Part shown: piece by piece, positions 32,953-41,588 of the stretch
How the letters are laid out: each line of letters begins with the position of its first letter
Numbering within the stretch: position 1 is the first letter of the stretch
NCBI GenBank assembly: GCA_002698995.1
Contig: PAAX01000011.1
Coordinates: forward strand, 62,001 to 126,000
Direction: 5' to 3'
DNA from: Ignavibacteriota bacterium
GTDB lineage: Bacteria > Bacteroidota > Ignavibacteria > Ignavibacteriales > Melioribacteraceae
DNA length: 64,000 bases
The notes under the pieces: generated by a model
Told to the model about the DNA's origin: nothing
Seen by the model: the letters and a program-made list of their open reading frames with translations, nothing else
The model's database searches: none
Made by a program: the position numbers and the translations under genes

Positions 32953-34977
32953 ATGAAGACTGATAATATTATTAATGTAAACGAATCGAAAATAAATCAA
33001 GATCAACTAGATAAACTTGCTGCAAATAAAGTAGTACTTGTTGGAAATCCGAATGTTGGTAAATCATGCTTCTTTAATCATCTTAGCGGCATGTATGTTG
33101 ATGTATCAAACTTCCCCGGTACAACTGTGGCAATTTCAAAAAGTAAATACAAAAATCATTCTGTTTATGATACTCCCGGAGTTTATGGTGTTTCTTCTTT
33201 TAATGATGAAGAAAAAGTTGCACGTGATATTATTCTTGAAGGTGATACAATACTAAATGTTGTAAATGCTCTTCATCTTGAGCGGGATTTATTTTTAACT
33301 CTTCAATTAATAGATATGGGTAAAAAAGTTTCCGTTCTGCTAAACTTTAGTGATGAAATAAAAAGAAGAAAAATAAAGATTGATGTTGAAAGATTATCTG
33401 ATTTACTGGGTGTCCCTTTTATTCAAACATCAGCAATTGATAAAACCGGATTTGATAAAATTGATTATGCAATTGAAAATGCTAAAGTTGGTAATCAGCA
33501 GTTAGATATTCATTTTTTAATGCAGCATCTTGTTGAAAAAGGAATTAATCAGCATAATGCTTTATTAATTCTTGAAGGAGATGAAGCTGTTGCAAAGAGA
33601 AATAATGTTGAAACCGGAACAGCCGATGATAGAGAAAAATTATATATCGGCAGAAGAAATAGAGTAAATGAAATTGTTGATCAAGTTGAATACGAAGATT
33701 CAAAAAAGGGAGAGTTTTTTAATTACGTTGGCAGACTTGCATTGAATCCCTTAACCGGACTGCCGATACTGGGTTTTGTTCTTGTTCTTCTTTATTTCTT
33801 TATAGGTGATTTTGTTTCTCAAACTGTTGTTGGATTTACGGAAGGCACTATTGGTAAAGGAGTAGTAGAATATAATGTAAAATCTTTTATTGCAAATTAT
33901 ACTGAAACTAATATAGATGTTACTTTATTAGATCAAGATGAAAATGTTATTGAAACGAGAAATTTTAATTTTGAGAAAGGCTTAAACTCCAATCCTCAGT
34001 TAAAAGAGAATTTTGTTAGTTACTCCACTCAAGACGGCGCTGAATCTGAATTTCATTTCGGTAATCCAATTGTTAAACTCTTCTTTGGTGAGTTCGGCGT
34101 TATTACAATGACTGTAACTTATCTTGTATTTTTACTTCTCCCGCTTGTACTATCTTTTTACTTTGTAATGGCATTGTTGGAGGATTCAGGCTATCTCCCC
34201 CGCTTGGCTACCATGCTCGATAGAGCTTTTAATAAAATTGGATTGAATGGAAGAGCTGTAATTCCAATTATGCTTGGTTTTGGATGCGTTACAATGGCAA
34301 ATATTACAACACGACTTTTAGGAACTGACAGAGAAAAAACTATAGTTACAGCAATACTTCAATTTGTTATTCCATGTTCAGCTCAATTAGCCGTAATTGC
34401 TGCTTTAATGGCTGGCGCTGGACCCATTCCACTCTTAATATATGGATTTGTGATTTTGACCGTATTAATTACTTTATCAACCATATTAAATAAAATGCTG
34501 CCGGGCGAAAGTTCTCCTTTACTTATTGATCTTCCTACAATTCAAGTTCCTAAATTCTCGAATGTATTTAAGAAAATGGCTTATAGAACTTGGGGATTTA
34601 TGAAAGAGGCAAGTTTATGGTTTTTTGTTGGAGCCTTTGCGGTAGGTATTTTACAAATAACAGGCTTACTTGTTGAATGGCAGAATTTAATTGCTCCGGT
34701 TGTAACAGAATGGTTATTGCTTCCCAAAGAAGCCGCAACAGCATTTGTAATGGGAATTGTTCGAAGAGATTTTGGAGCTGCCGGTTTATTCGATTTAACT
34801 TTAACTTCCATGCAGATTACCGTTGCAATTATAACTATAACTTTATTTGTTCCTTGTATAGCTTCATTTGTTGTTATGCTTAAAGAGAGAGGATTGAAAG
34901 AAGGGTTAACAGTTTGGTTTGGAACCTGGATTGTTGCTTTTCTTGTTGGCGGAATAGTTGCTCAAATAATTATTTAA
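32953..34977 (+). CDS. feoB: FeoB ferrous iron permease, variant gate motif
   Basis: A 674-residue inner-membrane Fe2+ transporter. The G-domain has GNPNVGKS (residues 31-38), FPGTT and DTPGVYG; the membrane core has two gate halves. The first gate reads LGFGCVTMANITTRLL where most FeoBs have GFGCNVPA, and the second is VRRDFGAAGLF ... LFVPCIASF. An extra polar loop of about 75 residues lies between the first and second core helices (about 300-375). The same FeoB variant is found in some other anaerobes as far as I recall. It overlaps no neighbour; feoA is upstream, and a metallo-hydrolase follows. Confidence 0.93.
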   Translation: MKTDNIINVNESKINQDQLDKLAANKVVLVGNPNVGKSCFFNHLSGMYVDVSNFPGTTVAISKSKYKNHSVYDTPGVYGVSSFNDEEKVARDIILEGDTILNVVNALHLERDLFLTLQLIDMGKKVSVLLNFSDEIKRRKIKIDVERLSDLLGVPFIQTSAIDKTGFDKIDYAIENAKVGNQQLDIHFLMQHLVEKGINQHNALLILEGDEAVAKRNNVETGTADDREKLYIGRRNRVNEIVDQVEYEDSKKGEFFNYVGRLALNPLTGLPILGFVLVLLYFFIGDFVSQTVVGFTEGTIGKGVVEYNVKSFIANYTETNIDVTLLDQDENVIETRNFNFEKGLNSNPQLKENFVSYSTQDGAESEFHFGNPIVKLFFGEFGVITMTVTYLVFLLLPLVLSFYFVMALLEDSGYLPRLATMLDRAFNKIGLNGRAVIPIMLGFGCVTMANITTRLLGTDREKTIVTAILQFVIPCSAQLAVIAALMAGAGPIPLLIYGFVILTVLITLSTILNKMLPGESSPLLIDLPTIQVPKFSNVFKKMAYRTWGFMKEASLWFFVGAFAVGILQITGLLVEWQNLIAPVVTEWLLLPKEAATAFVMGIVRRDFGAAGLFDLTLTSMQITVAIITITLFVPCIASFVVMLKERGLKEGLTVWFGTWIVAFLVGGIVAQIII

Positions 34978-34992
34978 TAGGATTAATTGAAA

Positions 34993-35718
34993 ATGGCAAA
35001 AAAGAAACTTCCTAAATATCCATTAGTCTGGCAGAAAGATGATTTTTTTATTAAAATCTTCTGCTCTATACCTAATATTGCAACTGGAATATTATTGACT
35101 ACAGATAAATCTATTTTTGTTATTGATCCCGGTGATGGAATTTTAAGAGATTTAAATAAAGAATTAGATAAAGAGAAAATCTTAAGTATTTCAGATATTT
35201 TTATAAGTCATGGTCATCATGATCATGTTGGCGGAGTTTGGTCTTTGCTTACGTACATGTCTGTAATGAGCAGAACCAAACCGTTAAATATTTATTTCCC
35301 GAAAGGGAGTTTAGAAATTCCATCAATTTACAAAGCTTTTTTAAGCGTTTACAAAAAAGAAGTAAATTTTGAAATTGCTCTTATCGAAATTGAAGAAAAT
35401 CATAAATCGTTTAGAAAGAAAAATGTAACTATAAAGCCTTTCAAGGTGGTTCATAAAGAACCTTCACACGATTCTTTACCACCTGCTGAAGTTCCCTCTT
35501 TAGGATTCAAGTTTACTTATGATAAAAAATCTATCTGCTATGGAGGCGATACTGCATACTGCGAAAATTTAGTAAACAATGTTAAAGGATCCGACTTGGC
35601 AATTATTGAAGCCGGAGCAGAAGATGAATCGGAATCAGATTTACATCTTACAATAGAACAAGCCGAAGAAATAGGAAGCAGTGCAAAAGAATATTTTTTG
35701 GTTCACGTTCCCGAATAA
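34993..35718 (+). CDS. MBL-fold metallo-hydrolase
   Basis: A 241-residue metallo-beta-lactamase-fold enzyme. The di-metal motif is FISHGHHDHVGGVW (about residues 69-82, HxHxDH), then CYGGDTAY (about 180-187, Asp ligand) and LHLTIEQAEEIGSSAKEYFLVHVPE at the end with the last His. This resembles the RNase Z/ElaC-like ribonuclease group, but it is shorter and may be another hydrolase. ATG 34993 is preferred; TTG 34987 would add two residues. It is 15 nt after feoB, so it is probably in the feo transcript. Confidence 0.82.
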   Translation: MAKKKLPKYPLVWQKDDFFIKIFCSIPNIATGILLTTDKSIFVIDPGDGILRDLNKELDKEKILSISDIFISHGHHDHVGGVWSLLTYMSVMSRTKPLNIYFPKGSLEIPSIYKAFLSVYKKEVNFEIALIEIEENHKSFRKKNVTIKPFKVVHKEPSHDSLPPAEVPSLGFKFTYDKKSICYGGDTAYCENLVNNVKGSDLAIIEAGAEDESESDLHLTIEQAEEIGSSAKEYFLVHVPE

Positions 35719-35763
35719 TTATATTATAATATTACTTTACAAAATTAATTTTGAGGTTGTTAA

Positions 35764-37548
35764 ATGAAACGAATTGTTTTATCCCTCTTTTTATTAATTC
35801 AATTCAGCTTAATTGCACAAAACAATAATCCCGCTATAACCAAAGAAGAAATTAAAGATCATATTACTTATCTAGCTTCGGATGAATTAGAAGGAAGATT
35901 CAGCGGAAGTAAAGGTGAAAAACTTGCCGGTGATTATATTGCAAAGGAATTCCAATCTTATGGATTAAAGACAATGTTCGGTGATTCATATTTTCAAGAA
36001 TTTGATTTTACCAGCAATATTAAACTTGGAGAGAATAATTTTTTAACCATATCATTTGGTGAACAATCTCATAACCTCAAAATTAATGATGATTTTATTA
36101 CTGCTCCTTTTTCAGGAAACGGTAAATTTGAGGGAGAAATTGTTTTTGCAGGATACGGTATTTCTTCAGACAAATTAAATTATGATGATTATGAAGGAAT
36201 AGATGTTAAAGATAAATTTGTATTGGTTATGAGATATAATCCTGATAATGACAGTACCAAATCTGAGTTTGACGCCTTTTCAGCTTTGAGAAGAAAAGCA
36301 TCTATTGCCAAAGATAAAGGAGCAAAAGGGATAATTTTTGTAAATGGTTTCAAACCAGCCGAAGATGATAACTTAGTAGAATTCAAATATGATCGATCAG
36401 CTGGAATTGATGATTTTCCTGCAGTTCATGTAAAGAGAGATTTTGCAGATAAATTGTTGGCTGCTAACGGAAAAAACTTCAAAGAGATTCAAGCAGAAAT
36501 TGACAATACAAAAAAGCCTAATTCTTTTCTGATTACTGATGGGAAAGCAAATGTTGAAACAGAAGTTATTTATAATAACGGTGTAGGAAGAAATGTTGTC
36601 GGCTGGATTGAAGGAAGTGACCCTGAGTTAAAAAATGAATACATTGTCTTAGGTGCTCATTATGATCATCTTGGTTATGGTGAAGTCGGTTCATTATACA
36701 GAGGTGATGATATTTTAATCCATAATGGAGCTGATGATAATGCTTCCGGTACAACCGGATTATTAGAACTAGCTGAGAAATTTGCATCAGATCCCTCACA
36801 AATTAAAAGAAGTATTATTTTTATGGCTTTTTCCGGTGAGGAATTAGGATTGCTTGGCTCTATATATATCGTTAATAATTCCCCCGTTAATATTGAGAAC
36901 ATTGCTGCAATGTTAAATATGGATATGATTGGGAGACTAAATGAAGATACCGTTTTAAACGTTATTGGTGTGGGAACTTCAACTAATTTCAAATCGATGC
37001 TCGAAGAAAAAAATAGTTTCGGTTTTAATTTGAGCTTCACCGATGACGGATTTGGCGGAAGTGATCATCAATCATTTACAAATAAAAATATTCCGGTTCT
37101 ATTTTTCTTTACGGGAACACATGAGGATTATCACAAACCGAGTGATGATACTGAAAAAATCAACTTTGCCGGTCAAGAAGATATTGTTAAATATGTTTAT
37201 GATGTTACAGTGGAGTTGAGTAATACAGAAGCGAGACCAGATTATGTTCAAGTAAAAAGAGAAGCACCAAGAGCCGGTTATGGCGGTAAAGTTTATGTTG
37301 GAACAGTTCCCGAATTTGGATATGAAGGAAAAGGATTTAAATTAAGCGGTGTAAGTGATGGAGGACCCGCACAGTTAGCCGGACTGCAAGGGGGTGACAT
37401 CATGATAAAATTCGGTAAAAAAGATTTAGAAAATATTTATGATTTTATGTATGCTATGAGTGAATATTCTCCAGGCGATGAAGTTGATGTTGTAGTTCTT
37501 AGAGATGGCGAAGAAAAAACTTTTACTCTAAAACTTCAAAGTAAATAA
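35764..37548 (+). CDS. Exported M28 zinc aminopeptidase with PA and PDZ domains
   Basis: A 594-residue protein with a signal peptide (residues 1-18, ending SLIAQ) and an ITYLASDELEGRFSGSKGEKL start. A PA insert is at about 120-235. The M28 catalytic domain is at about 275-490 with LGAHYDHLGYG, NGADDNASGT, FSGEELGLLGS, MLNMDMIGR and the last zinc His in HEDYHKPSDD. A C-terminal PDZ domain is at about 500-594 (SDGGPAQLAGLQGGDIMIKFG). It should remove N-terminal residues from peptides in the periplasm or outside; substrate range unknown. It is transcribed alone and ends in a terminator. Confidence 0.92.
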   Translation: MKRIVLSLFLLIQFSLIAQNNNPAITKEEIKDHITYLASDELEGRFSGSKGEKLAGDYIAKEFQSYGLKTMFGDSYFQEFDFTSNIKLGENNFLTISFGEQSHNLKINDDFITAPFSGNGKFEGEIVFAGYGISSDKLNYDDYEGIDVKDKFVLVMRYNPDNDSTKSEFDAFSALRRKASIAKDKGAKGIIFVNGFKPAEDDNLVEFKYDRSAGIDDFPAVHVKRDFADKLLAANGKNFKEIQAEIDNTKKPNSFLITDGKANVETEVIYNNGVGRNVVGWIEGSDPELKNEYIVLGAHYDHLGYGEVGSLYRGDDILIHNGADDNASGTTGLLELAEKFASDPSQIKRSIIFMAFSGEELGLLGSIYIVNNSPVNIENIAAMLNMDMIGRLNEDTVLNVIGVGTSTNFKSMLEEKNSFGFNLSFTDDGFGGSDHQSFTNKNIPVLFFFTGTHEDYHKPSDDTEKINFAGQEDIVKYVYDVTVELSNTEARPDYVQVKREAPRAGYGGKVYVGTVPEFGYEGKGFKLSGVSDGGPAQLAGLQGGDIMIKFGKKDLENIYDFMYAMSEYSPGDEVDVVVLRDGEEKTFTLKLQSK

Positions 37549-37577
37549 CCGATTCTTATTATATTTTTTAATAACTA

Positions 37578-37613
37578 AATCCTCGTTGAATCTTTTCTGC
37601 GGGGATTTTTTTA
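37578..37613 (+). terminator. Terminator after the M28 peptidase gene
   Basis: AATCCTCG pairs with CGGGGATT (one G-T pair, 14-nt loop; 37578-37607) and runs into TTTTTTT. It lies just before the CYTH gene start at 37624. Confidence 0.85.
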
Positions 37614-37623
37614 GGATAAATTA

Positions 37624-38127
37624 ATGAGTAAAAATATTGAAATAAAAGCGAAAGTAAATCTAAATGATATTGAGAAAAATGTAGTATTACTAAAAAATAT
37701 TTCAACTCCGCAAATTATAATTCAAGAAGATGTTTTTTTGAATCACAAGGAAGGAAGATTAAAATTAAGAAAATTCCCAAATGGGAAATGCGAATTGATT
37801 TTTTACAAAAGAGATAATTTAAACGGACCTAAATCATCTGTGTATTATATTTATAATTCAACTAATACAAACGAACTTCAGGATTTTTTGATCAATTCAT
37901 TTGGACTAAGAGGAATTGTTAGAAAAACCAGAAAACTTTATTTGTTCAAGAATACTAGAATTCATTTGGACGAAGTAGAAAGTTTAGGTGAGTTTCTTGA
38001 ATTAGAAGTTATAGTTAATGATGAAACAGCATGCAGACAAACTGCTGATGACTTAATAAATTATCTTCAAATTTCTGAGGAAATGTTAATCGATAAAGCT
38101 TATATTGATTTGTTAGAAGAAAATTAG
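37624..38127 (+). CDS. CYTH domain (class IV adenylate cyclase / thiamine triphosphatase-like) protein
   Basis: A 167-residue protein opening NIEIKAKV, the CYTH entry strand, with LKLRKFPNGKCELIFYKRD (about residues 40-58), RKTRKLYLF (about 101-109), IHLDEVESLGEFLELEVIV (about 113-131) and the end LIDKAYIDLL. These alternating Arg/Lys/Glu strands form the triphosphate tunnel. Members act as adenylate cyclases or triphosphatases; this short single-domain form is close to the CyaB group, but activity cannot be chosen from sequence. Confidence 0.82.
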   Translation: MSKNIEIKAKVNLNDIEKNVVLLKNISTPQIIIQEDVFLNHKEGRLKLRKFPNGKCELIFYKRDNLNGPKSSVYYIYNSTNTNELQDFLINSFGLRGIVRKTRKLYLFKNTRIHLDEVESLGEFLELEVIVNDETACRQTADDLINYLQISEEMLIDKAYIDLLEEN

Positions 38128-38137
38128 GTTAAATACT

Positions 38138-38665
38138 ATGAAACTCTTTTCAGTTTTTCTTGGCGGCGAGGCTCCTAAATGCAATACTGAACTGCACGAT
38201 GTTGTTTTTGCTGTCGGTAAAAATATAGAATCGACATACTTACAGCTATTAGACAAATGGTTTGGGACTCCGCAATCACTTCATATTGATTCTTGGTTTG
38301 AAGTAAAATCTGTTGATGGATATAAAATTAAACTCTCTAAGAAAAAGGAACAAAGTTCTAAAAAATTATTTTTTGTAAATCTTGGCGGATACGATAAAAA
38401 TATTTTTGGAGAACTTCATACCTACACTTTATGTGTTGCATCAAAAATTAGTGAAGCTAAAAAAATATCAAAGAGGAAATTACTTCAGGATGCTTTTCAA
38501 GTTCATACAGATAATATCTTTGAAGTTGATATTTGCTTTCCTGTTGAAAAAGTTAACGGATACTATATTAATTTAGAGTTCACCGGCAAAGAAATTAAGC
38601 ATAACTACAATAACGAATATCATAAAATTCCGAAGGAAATTATTTCATCTTATCTATTAAAATAA
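38138..38665 (+). CDS. DUF1543 domain-containing protein
   Basis: A 175-residue protein made of two similar halves. The first begins LFSVFLGGEAPKCNTELHDVVFAVGKNI ... LDKWFGTPQSLHIDSWFEV (in parts, residues 3-55), and the second LFFVNLGGYDKNIFGELHTYTLCVA ... DAFQVHTDNIFEVDICFPV (about 85-140). This internal repeat is the DUF1543 hallmark. Function unknown, cytoplasmic. It follows the CYTH gene by 10 nt and precedes the D-aminoacylase gene by 10 nt, so these three probably form one transcript. Confidence 0.85.
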   Translation: MKLFSVFLGGEAPKCNTELHDVVFAVGKNIESTYLQLLDKWFGTPQSLHIDSWFEVKSVDGYKIKLSKKKEQSSKKLFFVNLGGYDKNIFGELHTYTLCVASKISEAKKISKRKLLQDAFQVHTDNIFEVDICFPVEKVNGYYINLEFTGKEIKHNYNNEYHKIPKEIISSYLLK

Positions 38666-38675
38666 AGAGATAAAA

Positions 38676-40373
38676 ATGAGTAAAATAAGTCGCCGTAAAT
38701 TTTTACAAGGTACTGCATTAATCGGAACCTCTTCCCTGCTCTTAGGAAATCAATCATACTCAAAAATATTCTTTAACGATAATTTTGATCTGTTAATAAT
38801 TAACGGAACCATAATTGACGGATTGGGAAATCCTTCATTCAAAGCTGATATCGGGATTAAAAATGATAGAATAGTTGATATTGGTAATCTTGTGGCGGCA
38901 ACTGCTAAAAAAGTTATTAATGCTGATGGGTTAATTGTCTCACCCGGTTTTATAGATATTCACACTCATACTGATTTAGGAATTTTAACTAATCCTTTAG
39001 GTGAAAGTAAAATACGTCAGGGTGTAACTTTAGAAGTTAGCGGAAACTGCGGTTCTTCTTTTGCACCAATTTCATTGAATAATTGGGAAGAAACTGCAAA
39101 TCACTTTAATGATAAATACGGATTAGTATTAAAAGGAAACTCAATGAATGACTTCTTAACAATGCTTGAAAGTCATTCGTTCAGTGTTAATCAAGCTACA
39201 TTATTAGGATTAGGAACAATCCGCTCGTTATTCGTCGGTTTAGATGACAGAAAAGCAACAGCAGATGAATTGCTAAAGATGAAAAATGCTGTTGAAGCAT
39301 CCATAAAAGATGGCGCAGTTGGTGCTGCATCTGGATTAGAATATACTCCGGGAAGTTTTGCTGATACAGATGAATTAATTGAGTTGTGCAAAGCCATTCC
39401 AAAGGAAGTAGGTTTATACGCAACCCACATGCGTAATGAAGACGATTATGGTGAAGAAGCGGTTGATGAAGCGATTAAGATTGCAAGAGATTCGGGAGCA
39501 AGACTTCAAATGTCTCATCTCAAAGCTTCAGGAAAATCAAATTGGTACAAAGTAGAATCACTACTTGCAAAAATGGATAACGCAATTGCAGAAGGATTAG
39601 AAGTTCATTCCGATAGATATCCTTATGTTGCATATCATACAGGGTTAGCCAACTTGTTTCCTTTATGGTCAAGAGACGGTGGAGACAATGCATTCATTGA
39701 AAGACTAAATTCAGAAAATGATATCAAAAAAATAAAAGAGTATACCGAGAAAAAAGTAAACAATCTTGATGGTAATTGGGATGGAGTAGTGATTTCCGGG
39801 ATAGGCAAAGCAGAACTTAATGATTATAAAGGAATGTCTATTCAAAAAGTAAGTGAAGAGCTAAATCTTGAACCTTTTGAAGCAGCAACTTATTTAATAA
39901 AAGAATCCGGTAATTCAGTCAGTATGGTTGGTTTTGGAATGAGCGAAAAATCTACGGAAAAAATATTATCACATCCAAGAGTTATGATTGCTTCTGATGC
40001 CGGTGCACACGCTCCATATCCTCCAATGAACAATAAAATTGCACATCCAAGAGCGTATGGAACTTTTCCCAGAGCAATTGCAAAATATGTTAAAGAACGA
40101 AAAATATGTTCTTTGGAAGAAATGATTAAGAAAATGACTTCTATGCCGGCAGATAAAATTTTAATAAAGGACAGAGGAAGAATAGCAAAAAATAAGATTG
40201 CAGATATTACCATTTTAGATTTTAATAAAATCAAGGATGAAGCCACTTTTGTAGATTCACACAATTATCCAACCGGAGTTCCTTATGTAATTGTTAATGG
40301 AAATGTTGTAATTGATAAAGGAGAACATACCGGGAATAAACCGGGGAAAATTTTAAGAAGTTTTACTTCATAA
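38676..40373 (+). CDS. Tat-exported N-acyl-D-amino-acid deacylase-type amidohydrolase
   Basis: A 565-residue amidohydrolase. The N-terminus KISRRKFLQGTALIGTSSLLL is a twin-arginine signal, so it is exported folded. The metal-binding VSPGFIDIHTHTDLGIL, QGVTLEVSGNCGSSFAP, ATHMRNEDDYG and ASDAGAHAPYPP are those of D-aminoacylases. PTGVPYVIVNGNVVIDKGEHTG near the end is the family C-terminus. It probably deacylates N-acyl-D-amino acids, perhaps from cell wall or peptides. It could supply amino acids, but no direct link to the downstream purine genes is evident. Confidence 0.88.
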   Translation: MSKISRRKFLQGTALIGTSSLLLGNQSYSKIFFNDNFDLLIINGTIIDGLGNPSFKADIGIKNDRIVDIGNLVAATAKKVINADGLIVSPGFIDIHTHTDLGILTNPLGESKIRQGVTLEVSGNCGSSFAPISLNNWEETANHFNDKYGLVLKGNSMNDFLTMLESHSFSVNQATLLGLGTIRSLFVGLDDRKATADELLKMKNAVEASIKDGAVGAASGLEYTPGSFADTDELIELCKAIPKEVGLYATHMRNEDDYGEEAVDEAIKIARDSGARLQMSHLKASGKSNWYKVESLLAKMDNAIAEGLEVHSDRYPYVAYHTGLANLFPLWSRDGGDNAFIERLNSENDIKKIKEYTEKKVNNLDGNWDGVVISGIGKAELNDYKGMSIQKVSEELNLEPFEAATYLIKESGNSVSMVGFGMSEKSTEKILSHPRVMIASDAGAHAPYPPMNNKIAHPRAYGTFPRAIAKYVKERKICSLEEMIKKMTSMPADKILIKDRGRIAKNKIADITILDFNKIKDEATFVDSHNYPTGVPYVIVNGNVVIDKGEHTGNKPGKILRSFTS

Positions 40374-40455
40374 TTTTTTTTTGAGTAAATCAGTTAACTG
40401 AAAATATTTTTTAGTTTCTGAGTTTTTTAATCCTTGAATTAGATTATTTTTGGTG

Positions 40456-41481
40456 ATGATAAAAAATGAAAACTTTTCTCTCCAAAGATTAACAGCACTC
40501 TGGGCTTTTAGTGAAGCTGCTTTAGGTGGATTGCTTCACGCGCTTCATATTCCCTTTTCAGGAGTAGTACTCGGGGGATTTGCAATTATGTTCATTTCAT
40601 TAATTGCATATTATTCAAAAAATCATTCCGAAATATTAAAAGCCTTAGCAATAGTATTAGCAGTAAAATTCGCGGTTAGTCCTCACACTCCAATAGGTGC
40701 CTACATTTCAGTTTCTGTCCAGGGTTTAGCAGGTTATCTAGTTTTTAGATTTATAAAAAATTATCGCTTCTCTGTTTTCATACTTTCAGTTTTTGCAATG
40801 CTTTTCTCTTCAATGCAGAAAATAATTGTTTACATTATCTTATTCGGTTTTGATTTAATTAACTCTATAAATATGTTTATTTCAATCTCAACAAAGCAGC
40901 TCCCTTTTTTGAAATCATTACCAAATAATTTCAACTACGGTTTATTCATTATTTCCGTTTATCTCGGGGTTTATTTGATAAGTGGTTTTGTAATCGGTTT
41001 CATAATTTCAAAATTACCAAAATGGCTTGATGATGCATGGGAGAACAATGTTTATAAAAATATTGAAGTGAACAATAAATCAAATCAAGTTTTTTTTGAT
41101 GCAAAGAAAAAGAAAAAAAGTAAGAAAAAAGCAGTTCCAATAATCTTATCAGTTTCAATTCTTTTATTAATATTTTCTTATTTATTTCCACAATATGAAA
41201 AGTTGGAATCAACTAGACTATTAATTATAATTATAAGAGCCTTATCAATATTAGCTATTTGGTATCTTATTGTTATTCCGATATTATCAAAAATTCTTAA
41301 GAAGTTTGTCCAGAAAAGCAAATCAAAATATTCGGAAGAAGTAGATGAAATCATAAATTTATTCCCTTTGCTTAAAGATACTTTCATTACCGGATGGCAG
41401 CATTCTAGAAACGAAAGACTATTAAATAAAGTTAAGTACTTTCTTGTTTTTCTTATATTAACTTTTTTAACAAAAGAGTAA
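40456..41481 (+). CDS. Polytopic membrane protein of unknown function
   Basis: A 341-residue protein with about five or six membrane helices in the first ~185 residues, a lysine-rich cytoplasmic stretch (about 205-220, KKKKKSKKKA) and two or three further helices. The N-terminal part (LTALWAFSEAALGGLLHALHIPFSG, and VKFAVSPHTPIGAYISVSVQG) has the glycine-rich, substrate-binding-like feel of small-solute membrane components such as ECF S-subunits, but I cannot assign it. ATG 40456 chosen; TTG 40450 is possible. It directly precedes the purine cluster and is the only candidate membrane carrier near it. Confidence 0.55.
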   Translation: MIKNENFSLQRLTALWAFSEAALGGLLHALHIPFSGVVLGGFAIMFISLIAYYSKNHSEILKALAIVLAVKFAVSPHTPIGAYISVSVQGLAGYLVFRFIKNYRFSVFILSVFAMLFSSMQKIIVYIILFGFDLINSINMFISISTKQLPFLKSLPNNFNYGLFIISVYLGVYLISGFVIGFIISKLPKWLDDAWENNVYKNIEVNNKSNQVFFDAKKKKKSKKKAVPIILSVSILLLIFSYLFPQYEKLESTRLLIIIIRALSILAIWYLIVIPILSKILKKFVQKSKSKYSEEVDEIINLFPLLKDTFITGWQHSRNERLLNKVKYFLVFLILTFLTKE

Positions 41482-41523
41482 AAATTAGAACGCCAATTTT
41501 ATATTAAATTAACATTTTATTTT

Positions 41524-41559
41524 ATAGATTACGAGATAAGATTGTCGTTTATAATCTAT
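41524..41559 (+). promoter_or_regulatory. Inverted repeat upstream of the purine-cluster plus arm
   Basis: ATAGATTA and TAATCTAT (41524-41531 and 41552-41559) flank a 20-nt centre containing ACGA...TCGT, within the 107-base leader before the first purine-cluster gene. It could be a regulator site or an RNA hairpin. The start codon at 41589 has AAGGAG 7 nt upstream. Confidence 0.35.
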
Positions 41560-41588
41560 TTTTTATTTGCTCTTAATAAGGAGTTTTT

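Noticed and set aside
36566-37040. Minus-strand frames within the M28 peptidase gene
   Set aside because: They are antisense to a well-supported coding sequence and have no recognisable domains.
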